From: Bacteroidales bacterium
GTDB lineage: Bacteria; Bacteroidota; Bacteroidia; Bacteroidales; Tenuifilaceae
Assembly: GCA_013376985.1 (NCBI GenBank)
Contig: JACABB010000028.1
Span: forward strand, 1-64,000
DNA length: 64,000 nucleotides
Direction of reading: 5' to 3'
Shown here: positions 1-9,266 of the stretch, in pieces
How the letters are laid out: each line of letters begins with the position of its first letter
Position numbering within the stretch: position 1 is the first letter of the stretch
Made by a program: the position numbers and the translations under genes
Notes under the pieces: model-generated
Seen by the model: only the letters and a program-made list of their open reading frames with translations
Database searches by the model: none
Told to the model about the DNA's origin: nothing

Positions 1-78
1 GTTTCTTGTCATGCTGAACGGAGTGAAATCCGAAGGATTCGCTGAAAGCAACCATTTATATGTATAAGATCCTTCGCT
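1..78. repeat. Direct repeat, copy 1 of 2 (second copy 188-265)
   Basis: Positions 1-78 and 188-265 are the same sequence apart from about two mismatches. The unit contains the palindromic core CTGAACGGAGTGAAATCC and ends in GATCCTTCGCT. Further partial copies of the GATCCTTCGCT...AGGATGACA hairpin follow at 68-93 and 101-126. Such intergenic hairpins are common in Bacteroidota genomes; their function is not known to me. Confidence 0.85.
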
Positions 79-187
79 CCGCTCAGGATGACATTGGTAA
101 GATCCTTCGCTTCACTCAGGATGACAAAGGTTTCATATTACAATTCATCATCATTAAGGAAAGGGGTTGAAATTTCCAGAGCATACC

Positions 188-265
188 GTTTCTTGTCATG
201 CTGAACGGAGTGAAATCCGAAGGATTCGCTGAAAGCAACCATCTATATGTAGAAGATCCTTCGCT
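188..265. repeat. Direct repeat, copy 2 of 2
   Basis: This is the near-identical second copy of the unit at 1-78. After the shared part it runs into a diverged tail near 266-300. Confidence 0.85.
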
Positions 266-385
266 TCGTTCAGAACCGAGCTTGCGAGTTCGGCGCAGCC
301 AATGACACCTTACATCGAATCTGACGTTAAATAGGTATTTCGGTGCGCTGCGCCTGGGGTTGAGGCTATAATTTTATTCTTGTCG

Positions 386-464
386 CTTTCCACTTTCAAC
401 TTTCAACTTTCAACTTTCCACTTTCCACTTTCCACTTTCCACTTTCCACTTTCCACTTTCCACT
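386..464. repeat. 7-bp microsatellite (CTTTCCA/CTTTCAA)
   Basis: About eleven head-to-tail copies of a heptamer: first CTTTCCA, then three CTTTCAA, then a run of CTTTCCA. It lies about 130 bp upstream of the promoter-like element of the mce-mmd operon and encodes nothing visible. Such arrays change length easily by slippage. Confidence 0.9.
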
Positions 465-590
465 CCCATCTAAATTCTCCACAAATCTGTCCCTAAAAAT
501 TACTGATTTCTCATTTTCATGCTTTACATCTATGTTGCATAACAATAAAATACACAACATATTTCATACTTATAATCAAATCAAAGGATT

Positions 591-598
591 TACTTTTG
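591..598 (+). promoter_or_regulatory. Bacteroidota-type -7 element for the mce-mmd operon
   Basis: TACTTTTG fits the TAnnTTTG consensus of the primary Bacteroidota sigma factor, 28 bp before the mce start codon. I see no good TTG at the expected -33 spacing, so the call rests on the -7 element alone. Confidence 0.5.
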
Positions 599-625
599 TG
601 TCAATAAAAACAAAAAACCAAAATT

Positions 626-1036
626 ATGCAATTATCACATATTGAACACATTGGAATTGCCGTTAAAAATCTTAACGAAGCAATTACCTATTATGAAAAG
701 ACCTTTGGTCTAAAATGCTATAACATTGAAGAAGTTAAAGAGCAAAAAGTAAAAACAGCTTTTTTTATGGTAGGTCAAACAAAAATCGAACTTTTAGAAT
801 CAACCGATCCCGAAGGACCAATTGGAAAATTTCTTGAAAAGAAAGGCGAAGGCATTCATCATATGGCTTTTGCTGTTAAAAATATAGAAGAAGCACTTCA
901 AGATGCAGAAAAGAGTGGTGTAACTCTAATTGATAAAACACCTAGAAAAGGTGCTGAAGGCTTGGATATTGCTTTCCTTCACCCAAAATCAACATTTGGT
1001 GTATTAACAGAACTTTGCGAGGACAAGAATAAATAA
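626..1036 (+). CDS. mce: Methylmalonyl-CoA epimerase
   Basis: This 136-residue protein of the vicinal oxygen chelate family is predicted to interconvert (2R)- and (2S)-methylmalonyl-CoA in the cytoplasm. It shows the two half-repeats of the fold. The metal ligands expected for the family sit in HIGIAV near the N-terminus, HHMAFAV in the middle and TELCE at the end. Length is normal. It is the first gene of a five-gene run with the methylmalonyl-CoA decarboxylase subunits 24 bp downstream. That context makes methylmalonyl-CoA its substrate rather than another VOC substrate. Confidence 0.93.
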   Translation: MQLSHIEHIGIAVKNLNEAITYYEKTFGLKCYNIEEVKEQKVKTAFFMVGQTKIELLESTDPEGPIGKFLEKKGEGIHHMAFAVKNIEEALQDAEKSGVTLIDKTPRKGAEGLDIAFLHPKSTFGVLTELCEDKNK

Positions 1037-1060
1037 TCCCACAAAATAGCACACACAAAA

Positions 1061-2626
1061 ATGAGTACAAGTCAGGAAAAGAAAATTCAGGAACTAATCG
1101 CCCTCCGCGAAAAAGCAAAACTTGGAGGAGGGGAAAAGAGAATTGAAGCCCAACATAAAAAAGGGAAATTCACTGCCCGTGAGAGGTTAAACATGCTTCT
1201 TGATGAGGGTAGTTTCGAAGAGTTTGATATGTTTGTATCGCATCGTTGTATCGATTTTGGGTTGGAGAAAGAATCGTACCTTTCCGATGGTGTAGTAACA
1301 GGCTATGGTACAATTGATGGTCGTTTAGTATACGTTTTCTCACAAGATTTTACAGTTTTTGGAGGCTCTCTGTCCGAAATGTTTGCAGCTAAAATCTGCA
1401 AGGTAATGGATATGGCAATGAAGGTTGGTGCTCCTGTAATTGGTATCAACGATTCAGGAGGTGCTCGTATTCAAGAGGGTGTTAATAGCCTTGGAGGTTA
1501 TGCGGAAATTTTTGAACGTAATATCCTTGCATCAGGTGTAATTCCTCAGCTATCTGCAATTTTTGGTCCTTGCGCTGGAGGTGCTGTTTACTCACCAGCT
1601 CTCACCGATTTTATAATGATGAACAAGGATACAAGCTATATGTTTGTAACTGGTCCTAAAGTAGTAAAAACTGTTACAGGCGAAACGGTTACATCCGAAG
1701 AACTCGGTGGAGCTTCTGTTCATTCAACAAAATCAGGTGTAGCGCATTTTGTATCTGAGAATGAAGAGGAAGGTATAATGCTTCTACGCAAACTGTTAAG
1801 CTATCTCCCACAAAATAATCTTGAAGAGCCACCGTTAGCCCCATGCACAGATCCTATCGATAGACTTGATGACTCATTGAACGAAATTATTCCCGATAAT
1901 GCAAATAAGCCTTATGACATGAAAGATGTTATAAGCTCTATTGCCGATAATGGAGAATATTTAGAGGTTCAGCGCGATTATGCTCCGAATATTTTTATTG
2001 GATTTGCTAGATTTAATGGTCAATCGGTTGGAATTGTTGCAAATCAACCAAAATACTTAGCTGGTGTACTTGATATTAACGCCTCACGCAAAGCCGCACG
2101 TTTTGTTCGTTTCTGCGATGCATTTAATATTCCAATTGTTACCTTGGTTGATGTTCCGGGATTCCTTCCAGGAACAGGTCAGGAATATAATGGTATTATC
2201 ATTCATGGTGCCAAACTACTTTATGCTTTTGGCGAGGCAACAGTACCTAAAATTACGGTTATTCTCCGAAAAGCCTATGGTGGTGCTTATGATGTGATGA
2301 GTTCAAAACATCTTCGTGGTGATATAAACTACGCTTGGCCAAGTGCAGAAATTGCTGTAATGGGCCCTAAAGGTGCTATTGAAGTTCTTCTAAGTCGCGA
2401 ACTCGACAATATCGAGGATGAGAAAGCAAAAGTTGAACTTTTGGTTAGAAAAGAAGCAGAATACAAAGAGAAATTTGCTAACCCATACGTTGCTGCTAAA
2501 TTTGGTTACATCGATGATGTTATTGAACCTAGAAATACCCGTTTCAGGATAATCAGAGCATTACAAGCACTTGCAACCAAAAAGGATGTTAATCCTCCAA
2601 AGAAGCACTCAAACCTACCACTATAA
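1061..2626 (+). CDS. mmdA: Methylmalonyl-CoA decarboxylase alpha subunit (carboxyltransferase)
   Basis: This 521-residue carboxyltransferase is of the propionyl-CoA carboxylase beta/MmdA family. It has two crotonase-like halves, each with a Gly-rich oxyanion segment ([10 protein letters not shown] in the N half, [15 protein letters not shown] in the C half). It should transfer the carboxyl group of methylmalonyl-CoA to biotin on the carrier encoded at 3092. The following genes encode an OadG-like small subunit, a biotin carrier and an OadB-like membrane subunit, so it belongs to the sodium-pumping decarboxylase rather than to an ATP-dependent carboxylase. No biotin carboxylase gene is nearby, which supports this. 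Confidence 0.94.
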   Translation: MSTSQEKKIQELIALREKAKLGGGEKRIEAQHKKGKFTARERLNMLLDEGSFEEFDMFVSHRCIDFGLEKESYLSDGVVTGYGTIDGRLVYVFSQDFTVFGGSLSEMFAAKICKVMDMAMKVGAPVIGINDSGGARIQEGVNSLGGYAEIFERNILASGVIPQLSAIFGPCAGGAVYSPALTDFIMMNKDTSYMFVTGPKVVKTVTGETVTSEELGGASVHSTKSGVAHFVSENEEEGIMLLRKLLSYLPQNNLEEPPLAPCTDPIDRLDDSLNEIIPDNANKPYDMKDVISSIADNGEYLEVQRDYAPNIFIGFARFNGQSVGIVANQPKYLAGVLDINASRKAARFVRFCDAFNIPIVTLVDVPGFLPGTGQEYNGIIIHGAKLLYAFGEATVPKITVILRKAYGGAYDVMSSKHLRGDINYAWPSAEIAVMGPKGAIEVLLSRELDNIEDEKAKVELLVRKEAEYKEKFANPYVAAKFGYIDDVIEPRNTRFRIIRALQALATKKDVNPPKKHSNLPL

Positions 2627-2635
2627 TCAAACAAA

Positions 2636-3070
2636 ATGCAAACCATGAAAATGTTAGCAAAGAAAATTGCATTCACAGTTGGGTTGGTAATCATTGGGTT
2701 TTTCAGTTCTGCTCAGAGTGTTGAAGCCAACCAGTTGAATCAAGGTTCTGGTACTGGTATGATTTTAGCTTCGCTAATCATTGTTTTTCTTTTATTATTC
2801 GTTATGTACTTTATTTTGAAGATAATAAATATATACACAGTTGGTAAGCAAAAGAAGAATAAGGAAGCGACTGCAGCACTAGAAGGCAAAACAGCTGTTC
2901 ACGAGGAAATATCAGGTGAAGTATTTGCGGCAATATCGGCTGCACTTTACCTTTACGAAACAGAGCAACACGATCACGAGTCGACAATACTTACCATAAA
3001 TAGGGCTGCTAAGAGCTACTCTCCTTGGAGTTCGAAAATTTATGGTTTAAGACAAAACCCTCGAAAATAA
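2636..3070 (+). CDS. mmdD: Methylmalonyl-CoA decarboxylase small membrane subunit (OadG-like)
   Basis: This 144-residue protein has an N-terminal signal-like hydrophobic segment (about residues 11-27) and a second strong membrane helix at about 41-62. A charged cytoplasmic tail ending in a Trp/Tyr-containing, Arg-rich stretch (SPWSSKIYGLRQ) follows. This matches the gamma/delta subunits that join the carboxyltransferase to the membrane subunit in Na+-pumping decarboxylases. It begins 9 bp after mmdA. An in-frame ATG three codons later is an equally possible start. The family is poorly conserved, so the assignment leans on gene order. Confidence 0.82.
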   Translation: MQTMKMLAKKIAFTVGLVIIGFFSSAQSVEANQLNQGSGTGMILASLIIVFLLLFVMYFILKIINIYTVGKQKKNKEATAALEGKTAVHEEISGEVFAAISAALYLYETEQHDHESTILTINRAAKSYSPWSSKIYGLRQNPRK

Positions 3071-3091
3071 TCTTCAAAAACAGATCTTATC

Positions 3092-3532
3092 ATGAAAGAA
3101 TTCAAATTCAAAATAAACGGTAATGATTACAATGTAAACATTACCAACATCGACGGAACTACCGCTGAACTAGAAGTAAATGGAACTCCTTATAAGGTTG
3201 AGATTGACAAGGAACTCAAGCAGACAAAAACACCAAAGTTGGTTCGTGCGGCATCTGTACCATCCACAGATACACACCCAACATTAGCTAAAACACAAAG
3301 CCCTGGTGTTGCAACAACCGGTTCCATAAAATCTCCATTACCTGGGGTTATACTTGATGTTCACATCAAACCTGGAGATATGGTTAAACGAGGGCAAAAA
3401 ATCCTTGTACTTGAGGCGATGAAGATGGAAAACAATATCGACTCTGATAAGGAAGGGCGTGTTACCGAGGTTAAAGTGAAAAAAGGTGATAACGTTCTGG
3501 AAGGTGATGTTCTGATAATTATAGGAGAATAA
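3092..3532 (+). CDS. mmdC: Biotin carboxyl carrier subunit of methylmalonyl-CoA decarboxylase
   Basis: This 146-residue protein has an N-terminal domain, a Pro/Thr/Ala-rich linker (about 42-76) and a C-terminal biotinyl domain. The biotin attachment motif EAMKMEN places the biotinylated lysine at residue 111. It carries CO2 between the carboxyltransferase (mmdA) and the membrane decarboxylase (mmdB). The gene lies between the small subunit and mmdB, two bases before the latter, which suggests translational coupling. Confidence 0.94.
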   Translation: MKEFKFKINGNDYNVNITNIDGTTAELEVNGTPYKVEIDKELKQTKTPKLVRAASVPSTDTHPTLAKTQSPGVATTGSIKSPLPGVILDVHIKPGDMVKRGQKILVLEAMKMENNIDSDKEGRVTEVKVKKGDNVLEGDVLIIIGE

Positions 3533-3534
3533 AA

Positions 3535-4698
3535 ATGGAAAATTCGACTAGTATTGCGTCCCAACTACAGGAGAGTTTTCAGCAATTCATCAGTTTTACC
3601 TCATTTTCGGGCATATCTTGGGGTCATTTCATTTTGATTTGTTTGGGTCTTGCTCTTATCTATTTAGCAATTGTAAAAGAACGCGAGCCGCTCCTCCTTA
3701 TCCCAATCGGATTTGGGATAATTATTGGGAATATTCCACTACCTCATGGGCTTCAAATTGGGGTTGATGTACAAGGAAGTATCCTAAACCAACTTCAATA
3801 TGGGTTAACTCACGGGCTATACCCAGCCTTAATATTTTTAGGGTTAGGCGCTATGACAGATTTCAGTTCAATAATATCTAATCCTAAATTAATATTGATT
3901 GGGGCATTCGCACAATTAGGAATACTTGCTTCGTTTCTTATCTCCTCAAGTATTGGACTCACCCATGCGGAAGCCAGTACAATCGGAATGATAGGAAGTG
4001 CAAATGGCCCTGTAGCAATCTTCCTTTCATCAAAGCTTACACCAGATATATTGGGTTCAATTGCAATTACCACCTACATCTTAATGGCACTTGTGATTGT
4101 ACTACAACCTCCAATTATGAAACTTTTGACGACCAAAAAAGAGAGGTTAATCAAGATGAAACCTCCACGTCAGGTCACTCAATTGGAGAAGGTTCTTTTT
4201 CCTATATTTGGATTGCTATTAACCGCGTTTGTTGTTCCTGCTTCATTACCTTTACTTGGAATGCTTTTCTTCGGAAATCTATTAAAGGAGAGCGCAGTAA
4301 CAAAACGTCTTGCCGAAACCGCCAAAGGTCCAATGATTGATATAATCACCATTCTTATTGGATTTACGGTTGGTATATCGGTTCAAAGTAGCATTTTTAA
4401 CTCAAATAAGATTATTTGGATTATATTGATTGGAACAATATCGTTTATTGTTTCAACGGTTATTGGTATAATCTTCGTAAAAGTTCTAAACCTATTCCTC
4501 AAACCCGACAATAGAATTAACCCTTTAATCGGAAATGCTGGTGTTTCTGCTGTACCTGATAGCGCAAGAGCATCGCAGATTGTGGGCTTAGAATATGATA
4601 AAAATAACCATTTACTAATGCATGCAATGGGGCCTAGCGTAGCAGGTGTAATAGCCAGTACTCTCGCAGCAGGTGTTCTAATAAGTTACTTCATCTAG
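3535..4698 (+). CDS. mmdB: Methylmalonyl-CoA decarboxylase beta subunit, Na+-translocating
   Basis: This 387-residue polytopic membrane protein of the OadB/MmdB/GcdB family has about nine or ten hydrophobic helices. A typical segment near the middle reads GMIGSANGPVAIFLSSKL, and the C-terminal part carries GNAGVSAVPDSAR. It decarboxylates carboxybiotin and couples this to sodium export. It is the last gene of the operon and is followed directly by a strong terminator shared with the convergent galE. Confidence 0.93.
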   Translation: MENSTSIASQLQESFQQFISFTSFSGISWGHFILICLGLALIYLAIVKEREPLLLIPIGFGIIIGNIPLPHGLQIGVDVQGSILNQLQYGLTHGLYPALIFLGLGAMTDFSSIISNPKLILIGAFAQLGILASFLISSSIGLTHAEASTIGMIGSANGPVAIFLSSKLTPDILGSIAITTYILMALVIVLQPPIMKLLTTKKERLIKMKPPRQVTQLEKVLFPIFGLLLTAFVVPASLPLLGMLFFGNLLKESAVTKRLAETAKGPMIDIITILIGFTVGISVQSSIFNSNKIIWIILIGTISFIVSTVIGIIFVKVLNLFLKPDNRINPLIGNAGVSAVPDSARASQIVGLEYDKNNHLLMHAMGPSVAGVIASTLAAGVLISYFI

Positions 4699-4704
4699 CC
4701 TAAT

Positions 4705-4743
4705 AAAAGGAAAATCCCAGAATGTTTCTGGGATTTCCTTTTT
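4705..4743. terminator. Bidirectional terminator between mmdB and galE
   Basis: A hairpin with about 16 paired bases (AAAGGAAAATCCCAGAA pairing with TTCTGGGATTTCCTTT, one bulged A, 3-nt loop) is flanked by A-rich and T-rich tracts. It can stop transcription from both sides. Confidence 0.9.
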
Positions 4744-4764
4744 AGTCGAATTTACAAATATTTC

Positions 4765-5796
4765 TTATTTACCCTCTTTTCCCCGTAACCTCTTCTCCCA
4801 ATTCCAAGCAGTCAACAATGCATCTTCAAGGGTACTCTCAGTTTGCCAACCAAGCTCTTTCTGAGCAAGTGAAGTATCTGCCCAAACCTGCTCCACATCT
4901 CCTGCCCTACGCCCAACAATCTCGTAGTTTAACTTTACACCAGTAACCTTTTCAAATGCCTTAACAATTTCGAGTACAGTAGAGCCTTTTCCTGCTCCTA
5001 GATTGAATACCTCAAAACCCGATTTATTCTTTTTTTCAACCAACCGATCAAGTGCCAAAACATGTGCTTTTGCAAGATCTACAACATGGAAGTAATCGCG
5101 AATTGCAGTTCCATCGGGTGAATCATAATCATTACCAAATATTTGCAGTTTATCCCTTATTCCAATAGCCGTTTGCGTAATGTATGGTAACAAATATAAA
5201 GGTTTTCCGATAATTAATTCACCTATCTCTGCTGACGGATGAGCTCCGATAGGATTAAAATATCGTAATGCAACTACCTTGATTGATTTATTAGAATTTA
5301 CCGTGTCGCGAAGTATATCTTCGGAAATTTTTTTTGTATTGCCATAGGGTGATGCAACTGGTTGATAAGGTGATTCCTCTGAAACAGGTAGTTTTTCTGG
5401 CTGACCGTAAACAGTGCATGAGCTTGAAAAAACGATATTACCTCCACCCCCTTTTTGTAATAACTGTATAAGATAAATCAACGAGATTATGTTATTGTTA
5501 TAATATTTTAAGGGTTTCTCAACCGACTCAACAACTGATTTAAGTGCCGCAAAATGTATGATTGAATTAAAACCACCATGCTTTTCGAAAAGGGATTCCA
5601 TTTCTGAAAAAACGGAGCAATCAGCTTTAACAAATTCAGGTCTAACCCCAGTAATATTTTCAATTCCATCTAATGAATCGATGGTTGAATTAGACAGATT
5701 ATCAACAATAACTACTTGATATCCCGAATTTATTAATTCAACAGCAGTATGCGATCCGATAAAACCTGTTCCGCCAGTTAGCAAAACCTTTTTCAT
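4765..5796 (-). CDS. galE: UDP-glucose 4-epimerase
   Basis: This 343-residue short-chain dehydrogenase/reductase of the extended type has the NAD-binding GGTGFIGSH motif at the N-terminus. The catalytic Ser lies in FSSSCTVYG and the Tyr/Lys pair in SPYGNTKK. Length and the C-terminal substrate domain (RRAGDVEQVWAD) fit GalE closely. It interconverts UDP-Glc and UDP-Gal, and possibly the N-acetyl forms. It lies at the end of the large polysaccharide locus but is separated from it by the divergent wzz-like gene. Confidence 0.92.
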   Translation of the reverse strand: MKKVLLTGGTGFIGSHTAVELINSGYQVVIVDNLSNSTIDSLDGIENITGVRPEFVKADCSVFSEMESLFEKHGGFNSIIHFAALKSVVESVEKPLKYYNNNIISLIYLIQLLQKGGGGNIVFSSSCTVYGQPEKLPVSEESPYQPVASPYGNTKKISEDILRDTVNSNKSIKVVALRYFNPIGAHPSAEIGELIIGKPLYLLPYITQTAIGIRDKLQIFGNDYDSPDGTAIRDYFHVVDLAKAHVLALDRLVEKKNKSGFEVFNLGAGKGSTVLEIVKAFEKVTGVKLNYEIVGRRAGDVEQVWADTSLAQKELGWQTESTLEDALLTAWNWEKRLRGKEGK

Positions 5797-5883
5797 TGCT
5801 TTTTTTGGTAAATATAAAAATTCAATTTAAACAATTTTGATACTAAAATATATAGTTAATTTACGAAATGAATAATAAATTAG

Positions 5884-5891
5884 TATTTTCG
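5884..5891 (+). promoter_or_regulatory. Possible -7 element for the wzz-like gene
   Basis: TATTTTCG differs by one base from TAnnTTTG and lies about 20 bp before the ATG at 5912. There is no clear -33 partner. Confidence 0.3.
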
Positions 5892-5911
5892 TAATCAAAA
5901 ATAAATCTATT

Positions 5912-6886
5912 ATGGATAATCAGAAAGCCACTGACGAAATTGATCTATTGGAATTATTCAATAGAATAGGGATAGGAATAAAGAAATTTTTCTACTGGAT
6001 TGTTGAACTTATTAAATCCTTCTTTTTATTACTAATTAGAAAATCTTTGTGGATACTAGCTTTTTCCATTATTGGAGGATTTGTGGGTTACTACTTTTAT
6101 AATACTACTCCAAGGTTCTACTCATCTGAAATGGTAGCTCGTTCTAATTCAATGAACAATAGTGTTATTGTTAATTCTATAAATTTACTAAACGATCTAT
6201 TTGAGAATAAAAACTATAATGCGCTAGGAAGTTATTTAGGTACAATGCCTAAAGAGGCAGAAAAGATAAGATCTATTGAAGCATTTTACGGTATAGATAT
6301 TAACAAAGATAAAATTGCAGACTATATTGACTATAATAAAACATATAACCCAAAAGATACAACACAAAAAAGGTTACCTGATGTATTCTATTTAAGGATT
6401 AGCGTATATGATGAAACTATTTTCTCAAATGTAAGAGACGGGATTAAGAAGTATATAAGTACAAATCCATTTATTCTTCAAAATAATGAAGTAAGAATAA
6501 GACAGGCAAAAAGTATGATTTCAGAATATCAAAGTGAAATTAGTAAACTTGATAGCCTTCAAAAAGTGCAGTATTTTGAAGTACCAAAAATGCAAAAAGG
6601 GGGTAATAGTCAAATGATTGTACTTAATGAAAAAGAAGCAAGACTTTACCATAATGATATTTTAAGTCTTTATAACAAAAAATTAATTCTTGAAAAAGAT
6701 CTTGTCCTAAACCCTGACCCAATAACAATTATCCAAGATTTCACGCAACTTTCAAAAGCTGAAAATCCTCTTATTAAATTTTTAAAAATATGGATAATAG
6801 TTTTTGCAATACTTGGTTTATTATTTTCTCTTCTTTGGCAATTGCGAGCAAAAATTTGGTCTTTGATTAAAAACCAACAATACTAA
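5912..6886 (+). CDS. Wzz-like polysaccharide chain-length determinant protein
   Basis: This 324-residue protein has a cytoplasmic N-terminus with DEIDLLELFNRI, the entry motif typical of Wzz/Wzc-family proteins. A first membrane helix lies at about 46-63. A long periplasmic region follows, with heptad-like coiled-coil stretches (about 195-235). A second helix lies near the C-terminus (about 291-309). There is no C-terminal tyrosine kinase domain. It is expected to control the length of the polymer made by the adjacent minus-strand locus. It is transcribed away from galE and convergent to the O-antigen ligase gene. Confidence 0.8.
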   Translation: MDNQKATDEIDLLELFNRIGIGIKKFFYWIVELIKSFFLLLIRKSLWILAFSIIGGFVGYYFYNTTPRFYSSEMVARSNSMNNSVIVNSINLLNDLFENKNYNALGSYLGTMPKEAEKIRSIEAFYGIDINKDKIADYIDYNKTYNPKDTTQKRLPDVFYLRISVYDETIFSNVRDGIKKYISTNPFILQNNEVRIRQAKSMISEYQSEISKLDSLQKVQYFEVPKMQKGGNSQMIVLNEKEARLYHNDILSLYNKKLILEKDLVLNPDPITIIQDFTQLSKAENPLIKFLKIWIIVFAILGLLFSLLWQLRAKIWSLIKNQQY

Positions 6887-6924
6887 AAAAGAAAAAAGCG
6901 GGGTATCCCGCTTTTTTCTTTTTT
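6886..6924. terminator. Bidirectional terminator between wzz-like gene and polysaccharide locus
   Basis: The hairpin AAAAAAGCGGG-GTAT-CCCGCTTTTTT is extended by further A/T pairing on both sides and overlaps the stop of the wzz-like gene. It would also end the long minus-strand polysaccharide transcript. Confidence 0.92.
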
Positions 6925-6939
6925 AGATAATTTATAAAG

Positions 6940-8211
6940 CTAATCAATCTCTTTAAAGCAGAAGAATAAACTATAGAATAATGCAAAGAAAATAACACCT
7001 GTAACACGCTCAAAAATTGATTCAAACAAAAAATTAATGCTAAGTATTCCCAAAAACATCAATTCAATAAAGTTATTTTTCTTTCTAACTACCATAAAAA
7101 TAGGATATACCAAAAGTAGCAAAAGAGAGAATAAACCAATAAAACCTAAACCAACAAGTGTTTCTAAAAATTGATTATGTGCATTATACTTAAGTTTCAA
7201 ATTATCTATCAGTCCTTTCTTCTCATACTCCTTTTGTAATGCAGGTTTAGCATCTCCAACACCATATCCAAAAATCGGTTTTTCTACAACTAACGGTGGA
7301 ATACATCTCCAAATTTCCATTCTCTCGTCAAATACTTTACTCACATAATAATTTAAAGAAGTTCTGCTCTCATAAATATTACTATTTGTTTTATCTATCT
7401 GATTTATTCTTTTGTTCATCCCAATAAACACTATCAAAAAAATAGGAATAATAGATACTACTAGAATTTTTAATAAAATACTAACACGTCTATAGAAAAT
7501 CCATATAAAACCAATTACCTCAACAACTGATGTGGCAAACAAACCAACTCTTGATGATAGTAAATAGTTCATAAAAGTGAAATATAGAATAGTGAAAACG
7601 TAGAGTAAAGTGAACTTATTTGTCAACTGATTATTCTTGATAAGTAAGAATAGAATTGCTATTGAGAAAGTGAAAAACATTGATAGATAAGATGGATGGT
7701 TTAGAAAAGAGAATCTGTAATAAAGAAAATAATTTTCCCACCAAACCTCCTTTGGTATGGGGTTAAAAACCAATCCCGATGCGCCAAATGAAATTGAATT
7801 ATGAAATGCATTAGTAATGCAAACTATACTGGATACCAAACAACCTAATAAAAAAATCTTAAGAATATTTATAACTTTAATTCTATTTGAGGTTGAATAG
7901 GTTATAAAAAATAATGGAAATACTAAAAATGATAACTTTTCCTGAACATCAAGCAAACCATATTGCCAGTTAATTGAATATAAAACACTAAATAGGTGTA
8001 AAAACCAAAAAAATATAAGAAGTTGAGAAAACCGATTATTTCTAATTCCCTCAATGGAATTCTTCCAATCACCACTTAATAACCAGCAAAGTACCAGTAA
8101 AGGAATAAAAATAATGGATAGTTTAATCCTAATAGGAATAAAAAAAACTATCACCAAAATTAATAGGGATGATAGTTTATTAACGGAAACTAATAATTTA
8201 TCAGAAAACAT
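6940..8211 (-). CDS. O-antigen ligase/polymerase family membrane protein
   Basis: This 423-residue polytopic protein has roughly ten or more hydrophobic helices. A large periplasmic loop before the last helices contains RMEIWRCIPPLVVEKPIFGYGVGD and then NAHNQFLETLVGLGFIG. These are the Wzy_C/WaaL-type signatures: an Arg-rich loop and a conserved His in HNQFLE. It could ligate the finished polymer to lipid A-core or polymerise repeat units. It ends the long minus-strand locus. Because the locus has two other proteins of this class, its exact role cannot be fixed from sequence. Confidence 0.8.
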   Translation of the reverse strand: MFSDKLLVSVNKLSSLLILVIVFFIPIRIKLSIIFIPLLVLCWLLSGDWKNSIEGIRNNRFSQLLIFFWFLHLFSVLYSINWQYGLLDVQEKLSFLVFPLFFITYSTSNRIKVINILKIFLLGCLVSSIVCITNAFHNSISFGASGLVFNPIPKEVWWENYFLYYRFSFLNHPSYLSMFFTFSIAILFLLIKNNQLTNKFTLLYVFTILYFTFMNYLLSSRVGLFATSVVEVIGFIWIFYRRVSILLKILVVSIIPIFLIVFIGMNKRINQIDKTNSNIYESRTSLNYYVSKVFDERMEIWRCIPPLVVEKPIFGYGVGDAKPALQKEYEKKGLIDNLKLKYNAHNQFLETLVGLGFIGLFSLLLLLVYPIFMVVRKKNNFIELMFLGILSINFLFESIFERVTGVIFFALFYSLFFCFKEID

Positions 8212-8234
8212 GTATTAAAAATCTTTCACAGAAT

Positions 8235-9143
8235 TTAGTCCCAATGTTGAGGATGTAAAATTATAATAACCTTTTTACCGGGTTGAATAGCATCAAAATT
8301 AACCTTTCCCATGTACCACATCTTACCATTATCCCTATTAACATCAGCAAAACGATAATCAGCCATAAACTGGTCACCATCGTACTCAAGATTATAACTA
8401 CTAAGGTTATCCTTCTCTATTTTCTTATATTCGCCACCAATTGGAACATATTCCCAGTTATAAAAAAAACCTTGACTTGCTCCTATTGTATGATTCCAAA
8501 AATATGAATTAAGGTAATGATATTGGTAACAATACTCTCTTCCATGAGCGACGGCTCCGTATACATTAATGCCATTTGCTCTTAACCAGCCTAACTCGTC
8601 TTTCAAATACTTCCGAGAGTCAATATTATAAACTATCTGAAGGGTTACCAAATCGTTATGCCAACCTATTTCCTGACCGAAATCATTCTGAATCTTTTGT
8701 AGATACCTAATTATCTTATCATTTCTTTTAAAATAATTCAATTTTGTAATTCCATAATAACCTGAACTATGAAGAATATAATAGGTAGATCTAATGCCAT
8801 ATTTTTTTTCCCTATACGCAAACTTAATTGCTGCATTTATATCATCATCTATATCATATCTTAATGAAATAATAACTTTATCATTAGAAGTCGCATTAGC
8901 AAACTCTCGTTGGGTTACAATCTTAAAATGATTTGACGAGGTAAGATATTTTAAAAAAGCATCGTAAGCTTTTAAGTTTAAGTTTGAATCGTGAATATGA
9001 TATCCATTATCAACACTAATACCATCTGAAATTTTAATCGTTTTTGTCGAATCAAGATATATTTCATCATCTTCTTCTTTTTTACAACCTGAAAATAAGA
9101 GCAAAACAAAAAAGATAAATAAAATTCTAGTGCAACTAACCAT
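8235..9143 (-). CDS. Lipoprotein with polysaccharide-deacetylase-like (NodB-type) fold
   Basis: This 302-residue protein has a lipoprotein signal ending in FSGC (Cys19), then KKEEDDE. The body shows a diverged NodB-like pattern. ISLRYDIDDDINAA resembles the catalytic Asp motif, EIGWHNDL sits where the metal-binding His motif is expected, and a later AHGREYC follows. Similar proteins occur in surface-glycan loci. It would act outside the inner membrane, perhaps removing acetyl groups from the glycan made here. Family assignment is by motif only, and the metal-binding triad is not fully canonical. It lies 24 bp upstream of the ligase-like gene. Confidence 0.55.
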   Translation of the reverse strand: MVSCTRILFIFFVLLLFSGCKKEEDDEIYLDSTKTIKISDGISVDNGYHIHDSNLNLKAYDAFLKYLTSSNHFKIVTQREFANATSNDKVIISLRYDIDDDINAAIKFAYREKKYGIRSTYYILHSSGYYGITKLNYFKRNDKIIRYLQKIQNDFGQEIGWHNDLVTLQIVYNIDSRKYLKDELGWLRANGINVYGAVAHGREYCYQYHYLNSYFWNHTIGASQGFFYNWEYVPIGGEYKKIEKDNLSSYNLEYDGDQFMADYRFADVNRDNGKMWYMGKVNFDAIQPGKKVIIILHPQHWD

Positions 9144-9266
9144 AAAAATTTTCGATATAAAATTTTGTAAATATAATTAATTCGATAAACCACGATACAA
9201 TTTTGTATTGATCTTCTATTATTTTGATAATTTTTATAGGAAATTCACAAAAGCATTAGGAACTAT

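Larger units (their letters stand above)
1..625. other. Intergenic region rich in repeats, no gene
   Basis: No convincing open reading frame is present. The stretch holds two long direct repeats (1-78 and 188-265), extra short copies of the same hairpin family (near 68-93 and 101-126), a 7-bp tandem repeat (386-464) and the promoter-like element of the downstream mce operon (591-598). Confidence 0.7.

Noticed and set aside
386-464. Regular repeat that could suggest a CRISPR array
   Set aside because: The 7-bp units follow each other directly with no spacers, and no cas gene is present.
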